From Solanum dulcamara (Eukaryota > Streptophyta > Magnoliopsida > Solanales > Solanaceae), in contig NC_077237.1 in the NCBI RefSeq assembly GCF_947179165.1, forward strand, positions 61,363,523 to 61,427,522: a DNA stretch of 64,000 bases. The letters are read 5' to 3'. Under the pieces are notes generated by a model. That model had not been told where the DNA came from. It made no database searches and saw nothing but the letters and a program-made list of their open reading frames with translations. How positions within the stretch are numbered: the first letter of the stretch is position 1; each line of letters opens with the position of its first letter. The translations under genes and the position numbers were made by a program. This document shows positions 1 to 9,055 of this stretch, piece after piece.

Positions 1-932
1 GTTGATGAAAAGGCCCTTGAGACTTTCTTCTAAGGGGCAGTTGGTGTTTTAAGATGTCAAGGCCAATTGTGTATGCCGAATGTTAATGGCTTGGGAAATA
101 TGATATTGGCCGAGGCTCATAGTTCACGACATTCTATTCATGATGATTCCACAAAGATGTATTGAGATTTGAGGGAAGTGTATTGGTGGAATGGAATGAA
201 AAGAGACATTGCAGAATTTGTGGCTAAGTGTCCTAATTGCCAATAAGTAAAAGTAGAGCATCAAAAACTGGGATGTTTGGCTCAAGACATTGAGATTCCG
301 ACTTAGAAGTGGGAAGCCTTGAACATGGACATTGTTATGGTTTTGCTTCGTACTCATAGGAAATATTAATCTATTTGGGTGATAATTGACTGAATGACTA
401 AATTGGCTCATTTTGTCCCAGTTAAGACCTCATATTCTGCGAGGACTACGCTAGATTGTATATTCAAGAGTTGGTAAAGCTTCATGGTGTTCCATTTTCT
501 ATCATTTCTGATCGAGGTACTCAGTTTACATATCAGTTTTGGAGATCCTTCCAAAAGGGTCTTGCTACCCAAGTGAAACTTAGTACTATTTATCTCCCAC
601 AAATAGATAGCCAGGCCGAATGTACCATTCAGACATTAGAGGATATGTTGAGAGCATGAATGATCGATTTTAAAGGAAATTGGGATGACCATTTGCATTT
701 AAAAGAGTTTGCTTATAATAATAGTTCTCAGTATAGCATATGACTCTATTTGAGGCTTTATATGGTAGGCGATGTAGATCTTCTATTAGATAGTTTGAGG
801 TACGTGAAGTCTCTTTGATAGGACCCGAGTTGGTATTTGAGGCTATGGAGTAGTTAGACTCATTAGAGAAAGATTGAAAATGGCTCAAAACCAATAAAAG
901 TCATATTCAGAGGTGAGAAGATAGGAACTTGA
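1..932 (+). pseudogene. TK1 integrase fragment (Ty3/gypsy, Tekay-type), left half
   Basis: Degenerate pol fragment of an old Ty3/gypsy element. It opens in the RNase H-integrase linker and then shows the integrase HHCC zinc finger at about 121-250 (His pair, then CPNC read at about 230-243). The core DDE residues follow: Asp in NMDIV near 325, Asp in ISDRGTQF near 510, and Glu in FEALYGRR near 750. All three are present, but the frame is broken by several stops and at least one frameshift near 435. The longest open stretch is 456-659. The element is cut at base 932 by the insertion of TK2, and its reading continues at 12126 in the integrase C-terminal region. Its 5' part (gag, PR, RT) lies outside the window. 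The domain assignment is secure; the lineage (Tekay/Del) is inferred from the chromodomain-like tail in the other half. Confidence 0.85.
928..932. repeat. Left target-site duplication of TK2 (CTTGA)
   Basis: CTTGA directly precedes the TG that starts the TK2 5' LTR. The same five bases directly follow the CA end of the 3' LTR at 12126-12130. Five bases is the normal Ty3/gypsy duplication length, so this fixes both ends of TK2 and shows it entered TK1. Confidence 0.92.
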
Positions 933-1315
933 TGTTATACCCCTTACATTTGTACCTTGGAAGGTTCTTAAGCTTCTTAAGTTTCTTGAAAGGCTCTTAA
1001 GTTTCTTGAAAGGTTATTAAGCTCCTCAGAAGGCACCATGTGAGATGGATAATCTATAACGCTATCAAACAACTCTGAGGAAGGGAGAATGTGACACCCC
1101 ATAGTAGGGAAGATTGGAAATATGGTTATAAGAATCTGGAAGAAGTTGGAGGCCAAGTAATGAGTCATAGGATTCAAATTACTTACGTAAGCTACCAACT
1201 TGAAAATTTTACATTATTAAGCTACTTGAGTTCATACCAAGCTTACTTAGCAAGGATTACATAGGTTCATAAAGTAAGATAAGATTATGAACCCATGAAG
1301 AGGAAAAGAAAGTGA

Positions 1316-1344
1316 CACGTGGCAGCAAGAGAGAGTGACACGTG
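1316..1344 (+). promoter_or_regulatory. Pair of G-box/ABRE-like motifs in U3 of the TK2 5' LTR
   Basis: Two identical GACACGTGGCA words contain CACGTG at 1316-1321 and 1339-1344. They sit about 60-90 bases upstream of the TATA run at 1403-1428. The 3' LTR keeps the first (9439-9444), while its second copy has decayed. ACACGTGGC is the classic plant G-box/ABA-response core. That it regulates this LTR is inferred from position only. Confidence 0.5.
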
Positions 1345-1402
1345 GCAGGGCTTAAGATGTGTCACCACTTAGGGGATGACATGTGTCACCCCCTAAAGTA
1401 GC

Positions 1403-1428
1403 CTATATATATATATACATATATATTT
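1403..1428 (+). promoter_or_regulatory. Candidate TATA box of the TK2 5' LTR
   Basis: An alternating TATATATATATA run sits downstream of the CACGTG pair and upstream of a pyrimidine-rich stretch. The 3' LTR has a shorter equivalent near 9630. Position and composition fit a U3/R promoter, but the transcription start cannot be read from sequence alone. Confidence 0.4.
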
Positions 1429-3952
1429 TATGAATTTTAGTTCATCTTTATCCTATAGTTTCATTCTTATCCATGAAAATCCTAGAAAAAAAGAGAAGAG
1501 AAATCCTTAAGCTAGAGAGAAAGAGAGCTACGGATTTGGGGAGACAAAAAGATAAGTTCTCCAATTTCATTCCGTGATTTAATTATCTCGGGTATACCAA
1601 GAGGGTATGAAGGTGTTAGTAATGTAAATTTATGGTTTGGAGAAGAACCAAAAGGATAACAAACAACCACAAAGTTTCAGCCGTGCTAGGAGAACTTCCA
1701 AGATGAGTTTTGGCAAGTTTTGGCGAGTTTCAAGAAAGGTAAGGTTTTTCCTTTCAAATTGGAGTTTATTATGTTGTTATGAAGTATATTAAATGTCTTA
1801 AGTGAGGCTGGAAGTAGAGAAATTGTATAAGGATACTTGACGTTAGAAATAAACTAAATTGAAGTCGTTAGAGTTAAATCGAAGTCGAGTAGTGTGTTGT
1901 GATTGTGGTGCTGTGGTTGCAGATGGGTTGGTTGTCTATTTCAGGGATGGAAAGTGTTCTAAAAAGGGTGTGGGTGCTTCTGGTTTCATCCACATGACCC
2001 TATATTTTGTATGGTGAAAGGTTTTACAAAACAAAGATTAAAAACTCTATTTTGGTATCGTAGTTTTGAGCGAGTTGGTTGGAGTTTTTAGTGTGTAATG
2101 TTGAAGTGATTTACTTGTATATATGCTTATGGTTGTTTTTTTGGTTTTATGTAGTAATTAAGGATGTAATTGGAAGTTTGGATAGGGCAAGTTATAGGGA
2201 GATGCTGCCCGATTTCCGATAACTTCGGAAGTAATGAACTAGTCGAGGGAAATGGATAGGGAAATGATTCCGATGGATACTTGGTTTTAGAGTTGGAAAT
2301 TGGAAAGTGAAAAGGTATAAACCTTAGTATTTATTTCATGTTAAATAGGTTCAAAAGACGACGAGGCGAACACGGTTAAGGGTAATACATAAGAGCTATG
2401 TGAAGCTATAGTCTTTCTCTTGTCAAGTTTTTGGCATAAGTATGTAAAGATACCCTTATTTTCCCTTGATATGTCCTTGACATAAGTTATGATGTTATGA
2501 TGATATGTTTATGGTACCGAGTCCCTTGATGGGCCGGGTTTGGTATATCTTACTATCTAAGAATTAGGTTGTACGTTCCTCGGCATATGTTACTATATAA
2601 GGATCGGGCCATGCGTTCCTCGGCACATATGTATATGGTGACTACATGAGGGAAAGTAGAGAGTATGTACAGTTGTCCCTTCTTTCTTTTGGCATGTCTT
2701 AGAATTAAGTAAGGATTAATATGAGCTTTAGGGGTAATTCCATTCATAAGTCTCGAGGGTGATTCATGATTCCCGTTCTTAGAGATTCTCCGATAGTTAA
2801 TGTCCTTGGCTTTTATAAGTTACTTTGTATAATCTTGATTCATGCCTATGATTTCTAAGGCTCTTTAGATATGATCAATAGTGATATTTGAGGGGTGATT
2901 GATATGACTATCGTCCTTATTTTCAAATGACAATTCATCTTTATTACTTCACTGAGACTTTGGCAATGTTTTAAATTGCATATGGTTACTCACTACTCTA
3001 CTCATGCATACTATAACCCCTCCTATCATCGAGTCTTAGGCTGGGTACGTAATCATGTGTAGTTCACTACATTATCCACCGATTCCCTCACTAAAGGGCC
3101 GGGTACGCTATAGAAGGAAATGATAATGCAATGACATGAACAACTCCCTGTGTCCCTCAATAGAGGTCTGGGTATGTATGTATACATATATATATATGAT
3201 GATGTGATGTGATAAGTTGGTAATGGAGACGGACCCTATGATGGTCCTACAGTTATGATTCACCGAGTTCCTAAAAGGGTCGGCTATATTGTATAATATA
3301 AGCATGCATGTTTTCATGATCCACAAGGTACAAGTACAGTCTTTTCTTAAGTAATGTGTTTATCCACTTGACTCTCTCTATTTCAGATATGCTTCTAGTT
3401 ATGCTTTGTATACTTAGTACATATGTCGTACTGACCCCCCTTTCTCGGGGGGCTGCATTTTATGCCCGCAGGTATAGGTACACTCTTTGGGGATCCGCAA
3501 GCGTAGGAGTCCCACTCAGCAATTAAAAAGAGCTCCATTGTGCTGGAGCCTAGATTTTGGTACCAACCCTCGATGTATATATTTATCTATATATGGGTAC
3601 GGCGAGGGCCCTGTCCTACCTTATGTTACTATTCTTACTCTTAGAGGTTGGTGGACATGTATGTGGGTTGTGTATACGTGTATATGGGTGGTATATGTAT
3701 GTATGTGTAGTTGTGCCTATAGGACGGATGTTTTGGGACGTCCTTTTGTCATGACAGCCTTGTCGGCTTGCGTGGGTTTTATTATGGGACAAACCCATAT
3801 GTTACAGTGGCCTCGTCGGCTTATATGTTATCGTGCCTGTTGATACATTATATCCCAAACAAGGGACAGGCTTACTTATAGTTAGCAGGGGTACATGCGA
3901 GTGTCCAGTTCAGGCACCCATCACGGCCTACTGGGTTGGGTCATGATAGAAG

Positions 3953-3964
3953 TGGTATCAGAGC
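3953..3964 (+). other. TK2 primer-binding site, tRNA-iMet type
   Basis: TGGTATCAGAGC begins four bases after the 5' LTR. This 12-mer is complementary to the 3' end of plant initiator methionine tRNA and is the usual PBS of plant chromoviruses. Confidence 0.92.
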
Positions 3965-4151
3965 AGTCCTTCCTTAGAATGTCCACAAACCTTTTCTAGT
4001 AGATTCTTGTTTATCAGTATGTTGTGCACCACACTATAAACAGGAGGCAACATGACATTTAGGATATTGTCATTCTTTCTAGTCTTAGATCGTGCGATAG
4101 AGCTATGTTCTTAGTATGACCTTTCACTAACCTACCCTTATGCTTGCAGTA

Positions 4152-5520
4152 ATGCTTCTAAGGAAAGAAACAATTGCACAGAAGGGCAAGTCGGCAGTAG
4201 GGAAACCAGTCAAGCCCCGAGAGTAACTAGGGCTCGTGCCCAGCCTATGCCGAGAATTGTGCCTCAATCGACGAGTTCTACTATGCTGCCACCTCCAGAG
4301 GAGTTTAGGGCAACAGCTATAGGTCCTAAAGCGCCGGTACCGGAGCCTCCATCCTTATAGTAAGGGGTGAAGGATAGAGCTATGAGAGACGCAGTGCAAT
4401 TCTGACTGGACTGATGATAGGACAGGCTCGAAGGCATGGCCTAGATGATGCAAATAGATAAGAAAGCTTAAAGATCCATGTCTTCCTAGCCTGCAATCCC
4501 TTAGAATTTCATGGGTCAAGACCTGTAGAGGATCCACAGGAGTTCACTCGGCAAATGCAGCGCACACTACAAACGATTAGGGCCTCAGAGATTGAGTCAG
4601 ATGAATTAGCTTTATATTGGCTACGTGACATAGCCGCTAACTGGTATGAGTCGTAGGAATTGTCTAGGGGCAAAGGTGTTCCTCCAACCTTATGGGATGA
4701 GTTCATAGAAGACGTTCTTGGCCAATTTCTACCTCCATAAATAAAACAAGCTAGAGTTGATAAATTCTTACAGTTGAAATAGAATGGTAGAAGCATTAGA
4801 GACTATATCCTTGACTTTGACTTGTTGGCAAGACATGCACCAACTATTGTGGCTGATATGGCTGATAGGGTGCATCGTTATGCGATAGGTCTAGATCATC
4901 ACTTGATTAATAGATGTATGGACATGGCTTCTCAGCCAGGCATAGATATTGCTCGGATACAGGCATATGCATAAGAAGTAGAGGATCGGCACAGAGGGCG
5001 TCAGCCCGAGAGATATTCTGACAAAGGCTAGCATAAGAGAACTAAATCAGCTGGTTATTATGATGGCTTTAGAGGTGAGCAACCTCAACAACATGGTAGA
5101 TATCCCTCCTATCCAGCTCGGAGTATACCCCTACAGTTTCCAGTTGGAAGATTTAAGAGCACTAGGTATTTAGGAGCCAGTCAAACCTCCAGGGTTTCAG
5201 GTACACAGATGAACCGGGGTTCTCGACAATCCAGACCACCGTTGCCCCAGTGTCCCCATTGTAGTAGACCTCATTTCGGAGAATATCGTTGGAATACAAG
5301 TTCTTGTTTCTCTTGTGGGCGCCAAGGCCATGTTGCGAGGGAATGTCCATTCAAGGGTACTCTAGGTGGTGCGGCTCAGCCAACTGGGTCATTTCTGGGT
5401 TCTTCTTCTTTAGTAGCTATGCGCCCTATAGGGTGGGGTATGCAGACAGCAGCAGGCCGTGGGGGAGCTTACGGTTCTAGCAGTCCTTCCAACTGCATAT
5501 ATGCCTTAGCTAGCAGATAG
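4152..5520 (+). pseudogene. gag: TK2 gag remnant
   Basis: Nucleocapsid/capsid precursor of TK2, broken. A start ATG at 4152 opens a basic N-terminus (MLLRKET...GKSA) that stops after 24 codons (TAA at 4224). The capsid region is readable at about 4509-5040 (FHGSRPVEDPQEF, LYWLRDIAANWYES, RDYILDFDLLARHAP), interrupted by stops at 4654, 4780 and 4972, each where the family has Trp or Gln. The last open part, 5209-5520, carries one CCHC zinc knuckle with all ligands present (CFSCGRQGHVARECP, 5305-5349), preceded by a CPHC pair. Gag would package element RNA in virus-like particles. This copy cannot make a full-length protein. Confidence 0.85.
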
Positions 5521-5529
5521 GATCAAGAA

Positions 5530-6135
5530 TTGTCACCCAACATGGTTATAGGTATATTATCAATCTTTTCCCGGGACGTGTATGCAGTGATAGATCTAAG
5601 CTCTACTTTATCATATATATCCCCCTTTGTTACTAGTAGAATTGGAATAAAGCCTGAGTTAATGGAGTCATTTGAGGTGGCCACACCGGTGGGAGACTCG
5701 GTTATAGTAAACCAAATATATAGAAATTGTTTGGTAGATATATATGATCGTCATACCTTGGCTGACTTGATAGAGTTAGATATGACAGAATTTGATTTTA
5801 TTATGGGTATGGACTGGTTGGCTTCTTGTCATGCCAATGTAGATTGTAGAAAAAAAGTGGTTCGGTTCCAGTTCCCAGTTAAACCAATTGTCGAGTGGTT
5901 AGGGAACACAGCATCGCCGAAGGGTAAATTTATTTCATACCTCAAGGCAAGGAAAATGATTAGAAAGGGCTATATCTATCATCTAGTCCATGTGCATAAC
6001 CTGGAAGTAGAGGTGCCAACTCTCCAATCGGTGCCCATGGTCAATGAATATCCAGATGTATTCCCAAATGAACTCCTAGGTCTTCCTTCTAAACGGGCGA
6101 TAGAGTTCACTATAGACGTGCTACTAGATACTTAG
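5530..6135 (+). pseudogene. TK2 aspartic protease with altered catalytic motif
   Basis: Retropepsin-like domain that would mature the polyprotein; 201 codons are open. The active-site segment reads VIDLSSTLSYIS, where the family has D-(S/P)-G-(S/A). The catalytic Asp remains but the Gly two positions on is Ser, so activity is unlikely. The second conserved block (FIMGMDWL) and the linker toward RT (NEYPDVFPNEL) are clear. The frame ends at a TAG (6133-6135) where the family has Gln. Directly after it about a dozen residues of the usual RT lead-in (the PPYRMAP block) are missing, so a small deletion precedes RT. Confidence 0.85.
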
Positions 6136-6735
6136 CCCTTAAAGGATCTAAAGGAGCAGCTGAAGGAATTGATGGAAAAGGGCTTTATTAGGCCCAGCAC
6201 ATCTCCATGGGGAGCACCGGTACTAATTGTAAAAAAGAAAGATGGGTCACTGCGAATGTGCATCAACTACAGGTAGCTAAATAAGGTAACAATTAAGAAC
6301 AGATATCCCCTCCCCAAGATTGATGATTTGTTTGACTAATTGCAGGGTGCTAAGTGTTTTTCGAAGATAGACTTGCAGTTGGACTATTATCAGGTGCGGG
6401 TAAGGGAAGCAGATATCCCAAAGACCGCGTTTAGAACCCAATACGAATATTATGAGTTTAGAGTGATGTCTTTTGGGATGACAAATGCTCCAGCGGTATT
6501 TATGGATCTAATGAACCGAGTGTTCAAACCATTTCTAGATTTGTTTGTGATAGTATTTATTGATGATATTCTGGTTTATTCACGATCAGAAAAGGATTAC
6601 GCGGATTATTTGCGGGTGGTATTGGGAGTACTCCAAGACCAGAAGTTGTACGCTAAGTTCTCTAAATGTGAATTCTGGCTGACTTCGGTGGCATTCTAGG
6701 GGCACATTATTGGAGCCAATGGTATTCGCATACAC
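6136..6735 (+). pseudogene. TK2 reverse transcriptase
   Basis: RT domain of TK2, which would copy the element RNA into DNA. Recognisable blocks in order: [64 protein letters not shown], and the catalytic [10 protein letters not shown] near 6550-6585 with both aspartates intact. Stops at 6274 and 6337 replace Gln, and another TAG lies at about 6697, just after VAF. The longest open stretch is 6340-6699. The active site is intact but the frame is not. Confidence 0.87.
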
Positions 6736-7370
6736 ATGAAAAATATTAAGGCCGTGAAGGCCTGGCCAAGACCTACAACCCCTATGGAGGTACGTAGTTT
6801 TTTGGGGCTAGCAGGATACTACAGAAGGTTCATAGAAAAATTTGCTTCCATTTCGGCGCCTTTAACCAGACTAACTCAAAAGACGGCTAAGTTCCAGTGG
6901 ACTGATGCTTGTGAGCCAAGCTTCCGCTTGCTAAAGGATAAATTGACTACAACTCCTGTTATAACTTTTCCTGAAGGACCAAACGACTATGTTATTTATT
7001 TTGATACTTCCGGTATTGGTCTAGGATGTATATTAATGCAACATGGTAGAGTTATAGCTTATGCCTCCCATAGCTCAAGAAGCACGAAAGGAATTACCCA
7101 ACTCATGATTTGGAATTAGCAGCGGTAATTCATGCTTTAAAAATATATAGGCACTACCTGTATGGCATACATGTTGATATCTATACGGACCACAAAAGCC
7201 TCCAGCACATTTTTAAGCAAAAAGAGCTGAATCTACGACAGAGAAGGTGGCTAGAATTGCTGAAGGACTATGATGTCAACATTCTATACCACCTAGGGAA
7301 AGAAAATATAGTGGAAGATGCACTCAACCGTAAATCAATGGGTAGCTTGGCAGGTGTACAACCAGAATGA
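6736..7370 (+). pseudogene. TK2 RT connection and RNase H
   Basis: Starts with the RT connection ([20 protein letters not shown]), followed by the RNase H domain that would degrade the RNA strand of the hybrid: VIYFDTSGIGLGCILMQ, then ELAAVIHALKIYRHYLYG and VDIYTDHKSLQHIF, ending [16 protein letters not shown]...YHLGKENIVEDAL. The frame shifts near 7100, so 6736-7119 and 7110-7370 are in different frames. The catalytic Asp positions are readable (FDTSG and YTDHKS). Confidence 0.85.
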
Positions 7371-8924
7371 AGGGAGATAGTCCATGAGATTTGCCAATTA
7401 GCTCGCCTTGGAGTCCGCTTAGCTGATTCGAATGATGGTGGGGTTTCTGTTTGAGAAGTTGCTGAATCCTCAATCATGGAAGAGATAAATTAATGTTAGT
7501 ATAAGGACCCTGTCCTGACACAGTATAGGGATGTAGCTCTCTAAAACAAAAATACACCATTTGAGATCATACCTGGTAGGGTACTACGATATAGGGGTAG
7601 AGTCTGTATGCCGGAAGTTGTAGGGCTACGACAGCAATTACTAGGAGATGCACACCATGCCTGTTATTCTGTTCATCTAGAGTCAACCAATATATATCAT
7701 GACCTCATATGTTTATATTGGTGGGATGGTATGAAGAAGGATATATCAGAGTTTGTAGCCCAATGCCCAAACTTCCAACAGGTTAAAATTGAACATTAGA
7801 AACCGGGTGGGTTACTACAGGAGATAGAGATCCCAACTTAGAAATGGAAAGCAATTAACATGGACTTCATTACGGTCTTACCTTGCACTCTCCGAAAATA
7901 GGATTCCATATGGGTTATTGTGGATAGGTTGACAAAATCAGCCTACTTTCTTTCAGTCAGGACTAGATACTCAACGGAGGACTATGCGAAGTTATATATC
8001 AAGGAGATAGTAAGACTTCATGGAGTTACCACATCTATTATCTCAGACAGGGGAGCTCAATTCACAGCCAACTTTTAGAAATCATTCCAAGAAGGCTTGG
8101 GAATGCAGGTGAATCTTACTATAGCATTTCATCCTCAAACTGATGGACAGTCCAAGCGTACTATTCAAATGCTAAAAGATATGTTGCGTGCCTATATTAT
8201 TGACTTCAGAGGTAGATGGGATGATTATTTACCACTTATTGAGTTTTCCTACAATAACAGCTATCACTCAAGCATCCAGATGGCGCCATATGAGGCTTTA
8301 TATGGAAGGAATTGCATGTCTCTTATTATTTGGTTTGATGTTGGCGAAACTCGACTAATAGGCCCTGACATGGTCCAATAAGCTGTGGAGAAGGTGAAGC
8401 TTATACAAGAAAGATTATTAGCTGCCCAGAGTTGGCAAAAGTCATATGCAAACAATCGACATCGACCTTTGGAATTTCAAGTGAGTGACTGGGTGTTCTT
8501 GAAGGTGTCACCCATGAAAGGAGTAATGAGGTTTGGCAAGAAAGGGAAGTTGATTCCAAGATATATTGTCCTTTACCAGATCCCTCACCGAATAGTCAAG
8601 GTTGCCTACGAGCTAGACTTACCAGCGGATCTAGAAGCAGTACATCCAGTCTTCCATGTATCAATGCTTTACAAGTGCATGGGTGATCCATCCCGAGTAT
8701 ATCCTGTAGATGATATCCATGTCACAGAGGAGTTATCCTACGGAGAGCAACCTATCGCCATCCTGGATTGGCAGATTAGAAGATTGCGGACTAAGGATGT
8801 AGCTTTCATCAAGGTGCTATGGCAAAATGAGAATCGCGAAGAAATGACCTAGGAAGCTGAAGAGGAAATGAAACACAAGTATCCGTACCTATTCCTTACT
8901 TCCACATGTAATACCAACTTCTAA
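7371..8924 (+). pseudogene. TK2 integrase with chromodomain-like tail
   Basis: Integrase of TK2. The zinc-finger part (7608-7799) has lost a ligand: CPNF where the family has CPNC. Core triad: Asp in NMDFIT near 7860, Asp in ISDRGAQF near 8047, and Glu in PYEALYGRN near 8292; all three remain. The C-terminal part 8385-8852 carries the GPY-like region (KVSPMKGVMRFGKKGKL...VAYELDLP...HPVFHVSML) and then ILDWQIRRLR...FIKVLW, the chromodomain-like segment. That segment is cut by a TAG at 8850 where the family has Trp and is followed by EAEEEM to a final stop at 8922-8924. Further stops lie at 7797, 7839, 7899, 8076 and 8379. Confidence 0.88.
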
Positions 8925-9020
8925 ACTCTTATATTGGTTATGTGATGAAAGTATGTGTTATTGTAATAGAAAGAAATTTTCCTGTAATCTGTATAATATC
9001 TTGAGAAAGGATTTTGGTTC

Positions 9021-9055
9021 ACATTCGAGGACGAATGTTCTAAAGGGGGGAGGGA
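9021..9055 (+). other. TK2 pre-PPT hairpin and polypurine tract
   Basis: An inverted repeat ACATTCG-AGGA-CGAATGT (9021-9038, 7-bp stem, 4-base loop) is followed by the purine run AAAGGGGGGAGGGA (9042-9055), which abuts the 3' LTR. The purine run is the plus-strand priming site. The hairpin recurs before the PPT of other elements in the window. Confidence 0.85.

Larger units (their letters stand above)
933..3948 (+). repeat. TK2 5' LTR
   Basis: A 3,016-base direct repeat of 9056-12125. It starts TGTTATACCCC and ends TCATGATA, where the 3' copy ends TCGTGACA, so the terminal CA has mutated to TA here. The U3 part holds two CACGTG boxes and a TATA run. About 2.5 kb in, a short GTAC hairpin (3416-3432) is followed by a C-run, probably marking R and the poly(A) zone. 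Short open frames inside it (for example 3487-3843) show no family resemblance and are not genes. Confidence 0.92.

Noticed and set aside
124..1198. Minus-strand open frames across TK1 and the TK2 LTR start
   Set aside because: They are antisense shadows of the integrase reading or of LTR sequence, and their content has no family resemblance.
3487..3843. 118-codon open frame inside the TK2 5' LTR
   Set aside because: It lies across the R/U5 part of the LTR, has no recognisable domain, and is not preserved as an open frame in the 3' LTR copy.
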